DNA of 64,000 nucleotides from PALSA-1006 sp964532405. GTDB lineage: Bacteria; Pseudomonadota; Gammaproteobacteria; Burkholderiales; Gallionellaceae. Positions 7,831 to 16,563 of the stretch are shown one piece after another; within the stretch, counting starts at the first letter, position 1, and each line of letters opens with the position of its first letter. The notes under the pieces are model-generated. The model had not been told where the DNA came from. It made no database searches and worked only from the letters and a program-made list of their open reading frames with translations. The DNA lies in the NCBI GenBank assembly GCA_964532405.1, contig CAZHIC010000011.1:1-64000 (forward strand), read 5' to 3'. Both the position numbers and the translations under genes were made by a program.

Positions 7831-10800
7831 ATGGGTATTTCAGGACGTATCGCTAGAATATTTTTGCATTCGCAAATGACGCCGCTGTTGGCGTTGGTGG
7901 CGGTGTTGCTGGGTGCATTTGCCGTGATGGTGACGCCGCGCGAGGAAGAGCCGCAGATCAACGTCACCATGGCGAACGTGCTGATCGCTTATCCCGGCGC
8001 CTCGGCGCAGGATGTGGCGCGCACCGTCGCAACACCGGCGGAACAGGTGTTGTCGCAGATCGCCGGTGTGGATCACGTTTACTCGGTGTCGCAACCGGGC
8101 ATGGCGGTGCTCACCGTGCAATTCAAGGTGGGCGAGCAGCATGTTCCCTCGCTGGTCAAACTTTACGATGTGATCCATTCGCATGCCGACTGGTTGCCGC
8201 CCACTCTCGGCGTGGCACAGCCCATCATTAAAGCCAAAGGCATCGACGATGTTCCCGTGCTGGCCTTGACCTTGTGGCGCGAACAAAACTTGGGCGGCGG
8301 GCTGGCGCTCACCCATGTCGCGCATGCGATTGAAGCGGAGTTGAAGCGCGTTAGAGGTACGCGCGAAGTGATCACGCTGGGCGCCACCCAGCAAGTCGTG
8401 CGCGTGCAGCTCAATCCCGATGCGCTGAATGCCCATCAACTGTCTTTGCAGGAAGTGCGCGCCGCATTGCAAGCTGCCAATATGTCCGAATCGGCAGACA
8501 GTCTGGTGCAAAACAATCGTGAAGTGTTGGTGCAGACCGGTAATTTTTTGAGTAGCGCCAACGATGTCAGTCAACTCGTGGTGGGCGTGTTCGAGGGTAA
8601 GCCGGTATTCCTGCATGATGTGGCAGAAGTGCTGGATGGTGCGGATCAGCCTTCCAGTTACGTATGGTTGGGTACGGGCGTGGCGGCGGGCGACAAGGCT
8701 ATCAAAGCCAAGGGCGAGTTTACCGCCGTGACGGTGGCGATTACGAAAAAGCCGGGCGAGAACGCGGTGGAGGTTGCCGACAAATTATTGCAGCGCGTGG
8801 AGGAATTGAAAGGCAGCGTGATCCCGTCCGACGTGCAAGTAACGACGACACGCAACTACGGCGAGACCGCCAATGACAAAGCGATGAAGCTCATCAAAAA
8901 GCTGCTGTTTGCCACCGCAGGCGTGGTGGTGCTGGTGTGGATAGCACTCGGCAAGCGCGAGGCGTTCATCGTCGGTGTGGCGGTGTTGCTGACGCTGGCG
9001 CTGACTTTGTTCGCGTCCTGGGCGTATGGCTTTACGCTGAACCGCGTGTCGCTGTTCGCGCTGATATTTTCCATCGGTATTCTGGTGGATGATGCCATCG
9101 TGGTGGTGGAGAACATTCACCGTCGGCGTGAGTTGGCGCAACACCAACCGCTGTCCGAGATCATTCCCGAAGCCGTGGACGAGGTCGGCAGCCCGACCAT
9201 CCTCGCCACTTTCACCGTGATCGCGGCGCTGTTGCCGATGGCCTTCGTGAGCGGGTTGATGGGGCCGTACATGAGCCCGATCCCGATCAATGCCAGCATG
9301 GGTATGTTGATTTCGCTGATTGTTGCTTTTGTCATTATCCCGTGGTTGGCACTGCGCTTTTCTGCGGCTCATCATGCCGTGGTGAAGAATGAGCGCGATA
9401 CCGCGTTGGCGCGCTTTTTCCGAAATGCAATCGGCCCATTCCTTAACGGTAAGCACGGTATTCCCGCACGCCGAAAATTGTGGCTGGGGATTCTGGCGGG
9501 GTTGCTATTCGCGGTGTCGTTGGGTGTGTTCAAGCTGGTGGTGCTGAAGATGCTGCCGTTTGACAACAAATCCGAATTTCAGATTGTGGTGGATATGCCC
9601 ACCGGTACGGCATTGGAGCAGACCTCGGGCGTATTGCACGACATCGGCGCTTATCTCGCCACCGTGCCGGAAGTCACCGACTATCAGGGCTACGCGGGCA
9701 GTGGGGCCCCTATCAATTTCAACGGTTTGGTGCGGCAATATTATTTGCGCGCCGCCTCGGAGCAGGGCGACCTTCAGGTCAATCTGCAAGATAAGCATCA
9801 CCGCCATCGCAGCAGCCACGAGATCGCCAGCAGTGTGCGCGAACCCGTTGAGGCTATCGCGAAAAAATGGAATGCCAAGGTGAAGATCGTCGAAGTGCCG
9901 CCGGGTCCGCCCGTGATGTCGCCTATCGTGGCGGAAATTTACGGGCCGGATTATGAGGGCGCGCGTAAAGTGGCGGGCAAGGTACGCGAGCAATTCGGCA
10001 AGACTGCCGACATCATCGGTATCGACGATAGCGTGAGCGAAGCCGCACCAAAACTGCAATTGCGCGTGCTGCAAAGCAAGGCTGCTTTACTGGGTGTGGC
10101 GCAGCGCGACATCGTCGATGCGGTGCAAGTGGCACTGTCCGGGCAAGATGTGGCCTCGCTGCACGATAACACTTCAAAATACGCGCCGCCGTTGCGCTTG
10201 AGATTGCCTGCCGAGAAACGCAGCCAGATCGACGAGGTGCTCAAGCTCAAAGTGCGTGCCCGCGATGGCGTGCTGGTCCCGTTGTCGGAGGTGGTGCAAC
10301 AGATCCATACGTCACGCGACTACCCGATTTATCACAAAGATTTGATGCCGGTGGTGTATGTGTTCGGCGATATGGCGGGCAAACTGGATAGCCCGCTGTA
10401 CGGCATGTTCGACATCAACAGCAAAACGGATAACATGGCATTGAGCGAGGGCGGAACGTTGCAAAGCTGGTACTTCAACACGCCTTCCGACCCTTATGCG
10501 AGTTATGCCTTGAAGTGGGATGGCGAATGGCAAGTCACCTTCGAGACCTTCCGCGACATGGGTATCGCCTACGGTGTGGGGCTGATTCTGATCTATCTGC
10601 TGGTGGTGGCGCAGTTCAAGAGCTACGTCGTGCCCTTGGTCATCATGGCGCCGATCCCGCTCACCCTTATCGGCGTGATGCCGGGGCACGCGCTGCTCGG
10701 CTCGCAATTCACCGCAACGTCGATGATCGGCATGATCGCGCTGGCGGGCATCATCGTGCGCAACTCGATTTTGCTGGTGGACTTCGTCAACTTGCAAATA

Positions 10801-11028
10801 CGCGATGGGGTGGATCTTCAGCATGCCGTGATTGATGCGGCAGCGGCGCGCGCCAAACCCATTATTTTGACCGGATTGGCGGCGATGCTGGGCGCGTTGT
10901 TCATCTTGGATGACCCGATTTTCAACGGGCTCGCCATCTCCCTGATATTCGGCATCCTCGTCTCCACCTTGCTGACGTTGATTGTTATTCCAGTGTTGTA
11001 TTACGCAACTTTGTACAAGAAATTGTAG
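7831..11028 (+). CDS. RND-family efflux pump, inner membrane permease
   Basis: 1065 residues, the normal size of AcrB-type pumps with 12 membrane helices and two large periplasmic loops. The proton-relay Asp pair is visible in ILVDDAIVVVENIH, followed by the R-R-R-E loop. The later helix 10 region reads ALAGIIVRNSILLVDF. Start ATG 7831 has GAGGTG upstream; the in-frame codon at 7774 lies in the repeat and is rejected. Substrates are unknown; the linked DUF2892 and ArsR proteins hint at sulfur- or metal-related stress, an inference only. The stop TAG forms the first bases of a family C repeat. Confidence 0.93.
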   Translation: MGISGRIARIFLHSQMTPLLALVAVLLGAFAVMVTPREEEPQINVTMANVLIAYPGASAQDVARTVATPAEQVLSQIAGVDHVYSVSQPGMAVLTVQFKVGEQHVPSLVKLYDVIHSHADWLPPTLGVAQPIIKAKGIDDVPVLALTLWREQNLGGGLALTHVAHAIEAELKRVRGTREVITLGATQQVVRVQLNPDALNAHQLSLQEVRAALQAANMSESADSLVQNNREVLVQTGNFLSSANDVSQLVVGVFEGKPVFLHDVAEVLDGADQPSSYVWLGTGVAAGDKAIKAKGEFTAVTVAITKKPGENAVEVADKLLQRVEELKGSVIPSDVQVTTTRNYGETANDKAMKLIKKLLFATAGVVVLVWIALGKREAFIVGVAVLLTLALTLFASWAYGFTLNRVSLFALIFSIGILVDDAIVVVENIHRRRELAQHQPLSEIIPEAVDEVGSPTILATFTVIAALLPMAFVSGLMGPYMSPIPINASMGMLISLIVAFVIIPWLALRFSAAHHAVVKNERDTALARFFRNAIGPFLNGKHGIPARRKLWLGILAGLLFAVSLGVFKLVVLKMLPFDNKSEFQIVVDMPTGTALEQTSGVLHDIGAYLATVPEVTDYQGYAGSGAPINFNGLVRQYYLRAASEQGDLQVNLQDKHHRHRSSHEIASSVREPVEAIAKKWNAKVKIVEVPPGPPVMSPIVAEIYGPDYEGARKVAGKVREQFGKTADIIGIDDSVSEAAPKLQLRVLQSKAALLGVAQRDIVDAVQVALSGQDVASLHDNTSKYAPPLRLRLPAEKRSQIDEVLKLKVRARDGVLVPLSEVVQQIHTSRDYPIYHKDLMPVVYVFGDMAGKLDSPLYGMFDINSKTDNMALSEGGTLQSWYFNTPSDPYASYALKWDGEWQVTFETFRDMGIAYGVGLILIYLLVVAQFKSYVVPLVIMAPIPLTLIGVMPGHALLGSQFTATSMIGMIALAGIIVRNSILLVDFVNLQIRDGVDLQHAVIDAAAARAKPIILTGLAAMLGALFILDDPIFNGLAISLIFGILVSTLLTLIVIPVLYYATLYKKL

Positions 11029-11103
11029 GGTGGGCACGCCGTTGTGCCCACGCGGTGCATAAATTGGAAAACGCGTGGGCACAAAACCCCTGCCCACCCT
11101 ACG
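11025..11103. repeat. Palindromic repeat, family C copy 1
   Basis: Imperfect inverted repeat with outer arms GTAGGGTGGGCA and TGCCCACCCTAC and inner GTGCCCACGCG/CGCGTGGGCAC. The pump stop codon is inside the left arm. Other members are at 20725-20805 and 59308-59546. Confidence 0.85.
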
Positions 11104-11138
11104 TGCTTTTTCTAATGTAAAATCACCCACCAAACCCG

Positions 11139-11176
11139 CCCTCTCCCCAACCCTCTCCCGCTTGCGGGCGAAGGGG
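11139..11176. repeat. C-rich palindromic repeat, family A copy 2
   Basis: CCCTCTCCCC arm, then CTCTCCCGC/GCGGGCGAAGGGG hairpin. Located between the family C repeat and the DUF2892 gene, about 40 bp upstream of its start. Confidence 0.75.
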
Positions 11177-11215
11177 CAAACGAGAAAGGCGAAAAACCTT
11201 AAAGGAGCTTTAAGC

Positions 11216-11425
11216 ATGAACGCAGAACGCATTATTCGTATCGTCGCAGGCAGTTTAATTTTATTGTCGCTGTCGTTGGGGGTAGAAGCCAGCCCCGTGT
11301 TCGTCAGCAATTATTTTTTGTTGGTCACCGTATTTGTGGGGTTGAATCTGTTTCAGAGCGGGTTCACGCGGGTTTGTCCATTGAACAACATTCTTGCCAA
11401 GCTCGGCGTTAAAGGCAGTTGCTAA
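11216..11425 (+). CDS. DUF2892 membrane protein (YgaP C-terminal-like)
   Basis: 69 residues with two hydrophobic helices (about 8-25 and 31-47) and the CPL motif near the end (RVCPLNNILAKLGVKGSC). This is the two-helix module found alone or at the C-terminus of membrane rhodaneses such as YgaP. Start ATG 11216 follows AAAGGAG at good spacing. In other bacteria such genes sit with ArsR regulators and sulfur-handling proteins; here it follows an ArsR-RND group. Its stop overlaps the likely TTG start of the oligosaccharyltransferase gene. Confidence 0.85.
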   Translation: MNAERIIRIVAGSLILLSLSLGVEASPVFVSNYFLLVTVFVGLNLFQSGFTRVCPLNNILAKLGVKGSC

Positions 11426-13203
11426 CCAAGCTATCCCTCCGCTCGATCACCCTTGCCCACATTAGCCTGACGCTGGTCGGGTTGATGTGGGTTTTGCCTT
11501 TCCTGTATTACCACCACGCCTATCCCATCACCACTTTTTATCAGGAGTGGGGCGCCGCGATTCTGGGTCTGTGCGCGATGCCGTTGTTGGTGACGCCCCG
11601 CTATTGGCGGCAACCGGAAATTCCCCGCATCGTGTTGTTGCCCATCGGCATGATGCTGCTGTTGCTGGTGCAGCATCTGCTCGGCAAAATATTGAGCTTC
11701 GATCAGGCATTGCTGTTCACGCTGTATTTTCTTTGGATCGCACTGCTGGTCATGTTGGGGCATCGCTTGCGTGTCGAACTGGGGTTGCCGCTGCTGGCGA
11801 CAGTGTTGGCGGCGTTCCTCGCGCTGGGGGCGGAGTTGAGTGCCTTGGCCGGATTCGTCCAGCATTATCGCTGGCACACGTTCCTGGATTCCGTGGTCAC
11901 GGTCAAAACCGCATCGGCGATATATGGCAACATCGCGCAGCCGAATCACTTCGCCGATTACATCGCCATGGGGCTAGCCTCCATTGGCTTGCTGCACATC
12001 CGCTGGCTGTTGCGTGCCTGGCAAACGTCACTGCTGGTATTGCCGCTGCTGTTTGTGCTGGTGTTGAGCGGTTCGCGCAGTGCATGGTTATACCTGCTGT
12101 TTATGGCTGGCATGACTTTCCTGTGGCAACGCCGCGACAAAGCCTATTTGCCGTTGCTGAAATACGCACTGTTGTTGCTGTTGGGTTTTGCCTTGATGCA
12201 CTTCGTGGTACAGACTCCTTGGCTGGCAGCGGCGGGCGGAAAAATCACCTCGGCTGAGCGTATGTTCGGAGAGGTGGGAACCGGCAGTATTCGCCTATAT
12301 CTGTGGAAAGAATCGTTGCTGATATTTAGCCAGTTCCCTTTGTTGGGCGCGGGCTTCGGCCAGTTCGCCTGGCAACATTTTCAGTTGGGGGCCGATCTGC
12401 AAAATATCAGCATCAGCGGCTTGTACAACAATGCACACAACTTAGTGATGCAGTTGGCGGCAGAAACCGGTTTGGCGGGCTTATCTATTTTGTTCGGTAC
12501 GCTCGGTCTTTGGTTGTGGTCAGCATGGAGCGGGCAGCGCACTATTTATCACTGGTGGGGCTTTATCGTGCTTGCCGTGTTGGGCATTCACAGCCTGCTG
12601 GAATATCCTCTGTGGTACGGCTATTTCATCGGCATCGCGGCTGTCGCGCTGGGCATGATGGAAAGCAAAACCTATCGCTTGGAATTGCGCAATCTGGGGC
12701 GTCTGTCGGTCGTCATGATGTTGTTGCTCGGAACTCTGTCGCTGGTGCAACTGTTCCAAGGCTATAAAAAACTGGAAGCCACGCTGTCGCTGCGTCCCCT
12801 GTCCGGCAGCGATGCCACATACACGGCGCGTCTGCGAGACAGCTTGGTCGGCGTATACGACTATGCGCTGCTGCGCCCTTACGCTGAACTCTTTATGAGC
12901 GGCATGATAGAGGTCGGTGCAGATCATCTGGCGGACAAGCTGGCATTGAACGAGCGCGCCATGCGTTTTGTGCCGATCGCGCCGGTGGTGTATCGCCAGG
13001 CTTGGTTGCTGGCCTTGTCCGACAAGCCGGACGAGGCCAAGATCCAATTGAAGCGTGCCTTATGGTCTTATCCGGCCGAGTTTCGCGGGGCGCAAGCCGA
13101 ATTGAACCAATTAGCGTTGAAAGACCCTGCGCACTTTTCCGCTCTGTTAGAATTCGCCACCCTAAAATACGAGGAGTACCAACGTGCAGTTTCTGGAAAA
13201 TAA
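11419..13203 (+). CDS. PglL/Wzy-type O-oligosaccharyltransferase or O-antigen ligase
   Basis: 594 residues, about 12 membrane spans and a large periplasmic loop around residues 275-345. The segment YGNIAQPNHFADYIA matches the signature of PglL/PilO-type enzymes that transfer glycan from lipid carrier to Ser/Thr of pilins and other proteins; the Wzy_C-like core with LGAGFGQF and HNLVMQLAAETGL is also visible. The start is uncertain: TTG 11419 overlaps the previous stop and has AAAGGC upstream. A large MSHA pilus locus lies 3 kb downstream, so pilin glycosylation is a reasonable guess. WaaL-type ligase activity is the alternative. Confidence 0.8.
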   Translation: MLTKLSLRSITLAHISLTLVGLMWVLPFLYYHHAYPITTFYQEWGAAILGLCAMPLLVTPRYWRQPEIPRIVLLPIGMMLLLLVQHLLGKILSFDQALLFTLYFLWIALLVMLGHRLRVELGLPLLATVLAAFLALGAELSALAGFVQHYRWHTFLDSVVTVKTASAIYGNIAQPNHFADYIAMGLASIGLLHIRWLLRAWQTSLLVLPLLFVLVLSGSRSAWLYLLFMAGMTFLWQRRDKAYLPLLKYALLLLLGFALMHFVVQTPWLAAAGGKITSAERMFGEVGTGSIRLYLWKESLLIFSQFPLLGAGFGQFAWQHFQLGADLQNISISGLYNNAHNLVMQLAAETGLAGLSILFGTLGLWLWSAWSGQRTIYHWWGFIVLAVLGIHSLLEYPLWYGYFIGIAAVALGMMESKTYRLELRNLGRLSVVMMLLLGTLSLVQLFQGYKKLEATLSLRPLSGSDATYTARLRDSLVGVYDYALLRPYAELFMSGMIEVGADHLADKLALNERAMRFVPIAPVVYRQAWLLALSDKPDEAKIQLKRALWSYPAEFRGAQAELNQLALKDPAHFSALLEFATLKYEEYQRAVSGK

Positions 13204-13597
13204 TTACATGATGTTGTTAGTGCTGGTCAGCAGCGGCTTGATGTTGCTGTGGTCTTTTTTTGGCAATAAGATTCGCGGCATCAAAGAGGTGGATACGGTT
13301 GCAGCGTTACAGCTCATCAACCACAAAGACGCGATGGTGCTGGATGTGCGCGAACAAGCCGAATACGACGCGGGGCATGTGTTGAATGCGAAACTGATCC
13401 CGTTGGGCAAGTTGAACGAACGCATCGGCGAGTTGGAAAAATTCCGCGCGCAACCCATCGTGGTGATATGCCGCAGCGGACAGCGTTCTTCGTCCGCCAC
13501 TGCGCAGCTCACCAAGCAGGGATTCGATCAGGCATATAACCTGGCGGGTGGCGTGGTGGCATGGCAAAAAGCCAGCCTGCCGCTGGAGAAAAAATAG
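13184..13597 (+). CDS. Membrane-anchored rhodanese-like sulfurtransferase
   Basis: 137 residues from GTG 13184, which has GAGGAG 7 nt upstream and overlaps the end of the preceding gene. One N-terminal membrane helix (about 9-26), then a single rhodanese domain with the persulfide cysteine Cys96 in ICRSGQRS. The active-site loop CRSGQR is that of true sulfurtransferases rather than phosphatases. The order rhodanese-glutaredoxin-SecB is common in betaproteobacteria. It probably handles sulfane sulfur at the membrane surface. Confidence 0.88.
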   Translation: MQFLENNYMMLLVLVSSGLMLLWSFFGNKIRGIKEVDTVAALQLINHKDAMVLDVREQAEYDAGHVLNAKLIPLGKLNERIGELEKFRAQPIVVICRSGQRSSSATAQLTKQGFDQAYNLAGGVVAWQKASLPLEKK

Positions 13598-13598
13598 C

Positions 13599-13856
13599 AT
13601 GGCCAAGGTGCTGATGTACTGCACTGAAGTGTGCCCCTATTGCGTCAATGCCGAGCGCTTGTTGAAGAGAAAAGGCGTGACCGAGATCGAGAAAATTCGC
13701 ATCGACTTGCAGCCGGAAATGCGCGACTCGATGATAGAAAAAACGGGCCGACGCACCGTGCCGCAGATATACATTGGCGAGCACCATGTCGGTGGCTTTG
13801 ACGATCTGGCGGCGCTTGATCGCAGCGGCAAACTAGATCCGATGTTAGGTCGTTAA
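13599..13856 (+). CDS. grxC: Glutaredoxin 3 (GrxC)
   Basis: 85 residues, the normal size. Redox centre CPYC at 12-15, the TVPQIYI cis-proline motif and the GGFDDL glutathione-binding loop are all visible. It reduces mixed disulfides with glutathione in the cytoplasm. ATG 13599 lies one base after the rhodanese stop, with GGAGA upstream, so the two are translated from one message. SecB follows after 31 bp. Confidence 0.94.
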   Translation: MAKVLMYCTEVCPYCVNAERLLKRKGVTEIEKIRIDLQPEMRDSMIEKTGRRTVPQIYIGEHHVGGFDDLAALDRSGKLDPMLGR

Positions 13857-13887
13857 AACATTTTGTTTTTATTTTTTAGGATAAATC

Positions 13888-14358
13888 ATGAGCGAAGCTA
13901 ACGTAACACCCGAACAAGAACAGCAGGCGATGTTCAACATCGAAAAACTCTACGTGAAAGACTTGTCGCTGGAGATACCCCATGCGCCCGCCATTTTTCT
14001 GGAACGCGAAAATCCGCAGATAGATCTGCAATTGCATACCAATGCCACACCCGTCGAAGACGCTGTTTACGAAGTCACCATCACCGTCACCGTGACGGCC
14101 AAGCTGCCGGAGAAGGACAAAGTGATGTTCCTGGTTGAAGCCAAGCAAGCGGGGATTTTTCAGTTGCGCAACATTCCCCAGAGCGAGATCGAGGCGGTGT
14201 TGGCCGTGGTCTGCCCGAACATCCTCTATCCTTATTTGCGCGAGGTAGTGTCCGATGTCGTGGTGCGTGCCGGCTTCGCGCCGGTGATACTCAGCCCCAT
14301 CAATTTTGATGCGCTGTATCAGCAGCAAAAACAGCAAGCCACGGAAGTGAAGCACTGA
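13888..14358 (+). CDS. secB: Protein-export chaperone SecB
   Basis: 156 residues, matching the family. It keeps secretory preproteins unfolded and delivers them to SecA. Typical segments are FNIEKLYVKDLSLEIPHAP and the long DVVVRAGFAPVILSPINFDALYQQQ C-terminal region. An AGGA sequence lies shortly before the ATG. It forms an operon-like string with grxC upstream, and with the SH3 protein and gpsA downstream. The grxC-secB-gpsA order is conserved in many proteobacteria, supporting all three calls. Confidence 0.96.
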   Translation: MSEANVTPEQEQQAMFNIEKLYVKDLSLEIPHAPAIFLERENPQIDLQLHTNATPVEDAVYEVTITVTVTAKLPEKDKVMFLVEAKQAGIFQLRNIPQSEIEAVLAVVCPNILYPYLREVVSDVVVRAGFAPVILSPINFDALYQQQKQQATEVKH

Positions 14359-14369
14359 TCAAGCCCTGT

Positions 14370-14834
14370 ATGAGCCGCGTTGCCGACAAGGTGGTGCTGA
14401 TTGCAAAGAGTTCGATGCTTTGCGGGCTGCTTGCTGTGGTAGCTCCCGCGCTCGCCTTCGACTTTGTTTCGGTGGCGACCCCAAGCATTTTGTACGATGC
14501 CCCATCGCTGAAAGCGCACAAACTTTTCGTCGCCACGCGCTATTTGCCCTTGGAGCAAATCGTGAGCTTGGACAACTGGGTCAAAGTGCGCGACAGTTCC
14601 AGAAAGTTGTATTGGATTGAAAAACGCGCGTTGAGCAGCAAGCGTTTTGTCACCGTGAGCCTGCCTGTTGCCGCTGTGCGCGCAGATCCCGAGGTAAGTT
14701 CAGCCGTGGTTTTCCAAGCGTCGCAACAATTGGCTCTGGAATGGCTGGGCGACACGGGGAGCGGTTGGCTCAAAATCCGCCATCTCGATGGGGTGACGGG
14801 GTATGTCAAAATCACCGAAGTGTGGGGCGACTGA
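14370..14834 (+). CDS. Exported bacterial SH3 (SH3b) domain protein
   Basis: 154 residues with a likely signal peptide ending near ALAFDFVSV (about residue 29). Two SH3b-like repeats follow (about 35-85 and 92-150), each with the strand pattern seen in ILYDAPS...YLPLEQIVSLDNWVKVRD and AVRADPEVSSAVVF...LEWLGDTGSGWLKIRHLDGVTGYV. Such proteins bind periplasmic murein or peptides; the exact role is unknown. It lies 11 bp after secB and its TGA overlaps the ATG of gpsA, so translation is coupled. Confidence 0.8.
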   Translation: MSRVADKVVLIAKSSMLCGLLAVVAPALAFDFVSVATPSILYDAPSLKAHKLFVATRYLPLEQIVSLDNWVKVRDSSRKLYWIEKRALSSKRFVTVSLPVAAVRADPEVSSAVVFQASQQLALEWLGDTGSGWLKIRHLDGVTGYVKITEVWGD

Positions 14835-15838
14835 TGAAAATTTCCGTGTTGGGCGCCGGCGCATGGGGCACCGCGTTGGCGATCAGTTTGGCGCCGCGCC
14901 ATCAAGTCCGCTTGTGGGCGCGCGATGCGCAGCAGATTGCTGCGATGCAGGCCAGTCGCAGCAACCAGCGCTACCTGCCGGACATGCCGCTGCCGCAGTC
15001 ATTGCAACTCACCGCCGACATGGATGCCGCGCTGGCCGATGCCGAATTGCTCATCGCCGCTGTCCCGGTCTCTTCTTTGCGCGGCATATTGCAGCGCATC
15101 GCCGCATCGCCCGTGTCCACACCAGTGGTTTGGTTGTGCAAGGGGTTCGAGGCGCAGACTTCGCAACTGCCGCATCAGATCGTGGCCGAAGTTTTGCCTT
15201 CTAATTTCCCTCGCGCTGTGTTGTCCGGCCCGAGTTTCGCGCAAGAAGTAGCGCGCGGGTTGCCCACCGCATTGACACTCGCTTCCAGCGATATTGGCTT
15301 CGCGCAGCGCATCGCCCAAGCGCTGCACCATTCGCGGCTGCGCATTTATTCCAGCGCCGACGTGGTGGGCGTCGAAGTGGGCGGTGCGATCAAAAACGTA
15401 TTGGCGATTGCGGCGGGTATTAGCGATGGTTTGCACTTGGGCTACAACGCCCGCGCTGCTTTGTTGACACGCGGCTTGGCCGAAATGACGCGGCTGGGTT
15501 TGCAGCTGGGCGGCAAGGCCGAAACGCTGGGCGGACTATCCGGTGTGGGCGACTTGATCCTGACCTGTACCGGCGATTTGTCGCGCAACCGCCAGGTAGG
15601 CATGTTGCTGGCGCAGAAAAAAGCGTTGCCGGATATTCTGAAAGAATTAGGGCATGTCGCGGAAGGCGTCTATACGGCTCGCGAAGTGCATCAAGTCGCG
15701 CAGCGTTTGGGGGTGGATATGCCGATCTGCGAAGCTGTGTATCGCGTGTTGTACGAACAACTTGCGGCGGATAAAGCGACCGAGAGCCTGCTCAGCCGTC
15801 AGCCGAGCGATGAGTTTGGGAGGAGTTGTGAAACGTGA
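14834..15838 (+). CDS. gpsA: Glycerol-3-phosphate dehydrogenase [NAD(P)+]
   Basis: 334 residues from the ATG that overlaps the previous stop (TGATG). Makes sn-glycerol 3-phosphate from dihydroxyacetone phosphate for phospholipids. The Rossmann GAGAWGTALA motif is at residues 7-16 and the family block VLSGPSFAQEVARG lies in the middle. The catalytic Lys region GGAIKNVLAIAAGISDGL is present. The last residues RSCET and the stop codon are encoded by a palindromic repeat; TrmL on the other strand ends in the same residues. Confidence 0.95.
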   Translation: MKISVLGAGAWGTALAISLAPRHQVRLWARDAQQIAAMQASRSNQRYLPDMPLPQSLQLTADMDAALADAELLIAAVPVSSLRGILQRIAASPVSTPVVWLCKGFEAQTSQLPHQIVAEVLPSNFPRAVLSGPSFAQEVARGLPTALTLASSDIGFAQRIAQALHHSRLRIYSSADVVGVEVGGAIKNVLAIAAGISDGLHLGYNARAALLTRGLAEMTRLGLQLGGKAETLGGLSGVGDLILTCTGDLSRNRQVGMLLAQKKALPDILKELGHVAEGVYTAREVHQVAQRLGVDMPICEAVYRVLYEQLAADKATESLLSRQPSDEFGRSCET

Positions 15839-15900
15839 AGGTGATGCTGTGAAAAGTGAAATGCAGGGACGCTTCTCCATTTTACTTTTCACGTTTCACA
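15827..15900. repeat. Palindromic repeat giving stops to two convergent genes
   Basis: Perfect 13-bp inverted repeat TGTGAAACGTGAA at 15827-15839 and its complement at 15888-15900, with further GTGAAAAGT/ACTTTTCAC pairing inside. On each strand the TGA within the arm is the stop codon of the incoming gene. It may also act as a terminator for both. Confidence 0.85.
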
Positions 15901-16356
15901 GCTTTTAAACCCGCACTGTCTCCACGCCTCATACACCGCAATCGCCACGGTATTCGATAGGTTCAAGCTGCGGTTGTTGGGCAACATCGGCAGGCGTAGC
16001 TTTTGTTCGGACGGAAGCGATTCCAGAATGTTCGCAGGCAAGCCGCGGCTCTCCGGGCCGAACAGAAACGCATCGCCTTCTTTGAATGCGGCCTCATGGT
16101 ATGGATGCGAACCCTTGGTGGTAAAGGCGAGCAGGCGCGAGTCGGGCAAGGTGCGCAGGCAGGCATCGAGGTCGTCATGTACCTGTATGGTTGCATATTC
16201 GTGATAATCCAAACCCGCGCGGCGCAATTGTTTGTCGTCGAGCTCAAAGCCGAGCGGGCGTATCAAATGCAGTTGCGCGCCGCTGTTGGCGCACAAACGG
16301 ATGATGTTGCCGGTGTTGGGCGGAATTTCGGGTTGAAACAAGATCACGTTAAACAT
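15889..16356 (-). CDS. trmL: tRNA (cytidine/uridine-34-2'-O)-methyltransferase
   Basis: 155 residues, the typical compact SPOUT methyltransferase size. It methylates the wobble ribose of some leucine tRNAs. Signature blocks are NVILFQPEIPPNTGNIIRLCAN at the N-terminus, LFGPESRGLP in the middle (S-adenosylmethionine knot) and LPMLPNNRSLNLSNTVAIAVYEAWRQ at the C-terminus. The final five residues KSCET come from the palindromic repeat shared with gpsA. Confidence 0.94.
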   Translation of the reverse strand: MFNVILFQPEIPPNTGNIIRLCANSGAQLHLIRPLGFELDDKQLRRAGLDYHEYATIQVHDDLDACLRTLPDSRLLAFTTKGSHPYHEAAFKEGDAFLFGPESRGLPANILESLPSEQKLRLPMLPNNRSLNLSNTVAIAVYEAWRQCGFKSCET

Positions 16357-16381
16357 TGGAATCTTTCAATCAAAAACGTCG

Positions 16382-16462
16382 TCCACGAAAAACACGAAAG
16401 GCACGAAATTATCAGCATGGCATTGTTTGAATTTTTTCGTGAGTTTCGTGTTTTTCGTGGAT
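16382..16462. repeat. AT-rich palindromic repeat, family E
   Basis: Left arm TCCACGAAAAACACGAAA and right arm TTTCGTGTTTTTCGTGGA are perfect complements at the two ends of an 80-bp element, with an additional CACGAAATT/AATTTTTTCGTG pairing inside. It separates trmL from the pilus operon. Confidence 0.85.
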
Positions 16463-16563
16463 AGGTGCTTTTTGCTTCAGTAAAGCTTGTCAGTAATAAG
16501 AAAAAAGGCTAACTTGCGCCTTCAATTGCCGCCGCTGGCGCACTCTTAAAAGGCAACACTTCT

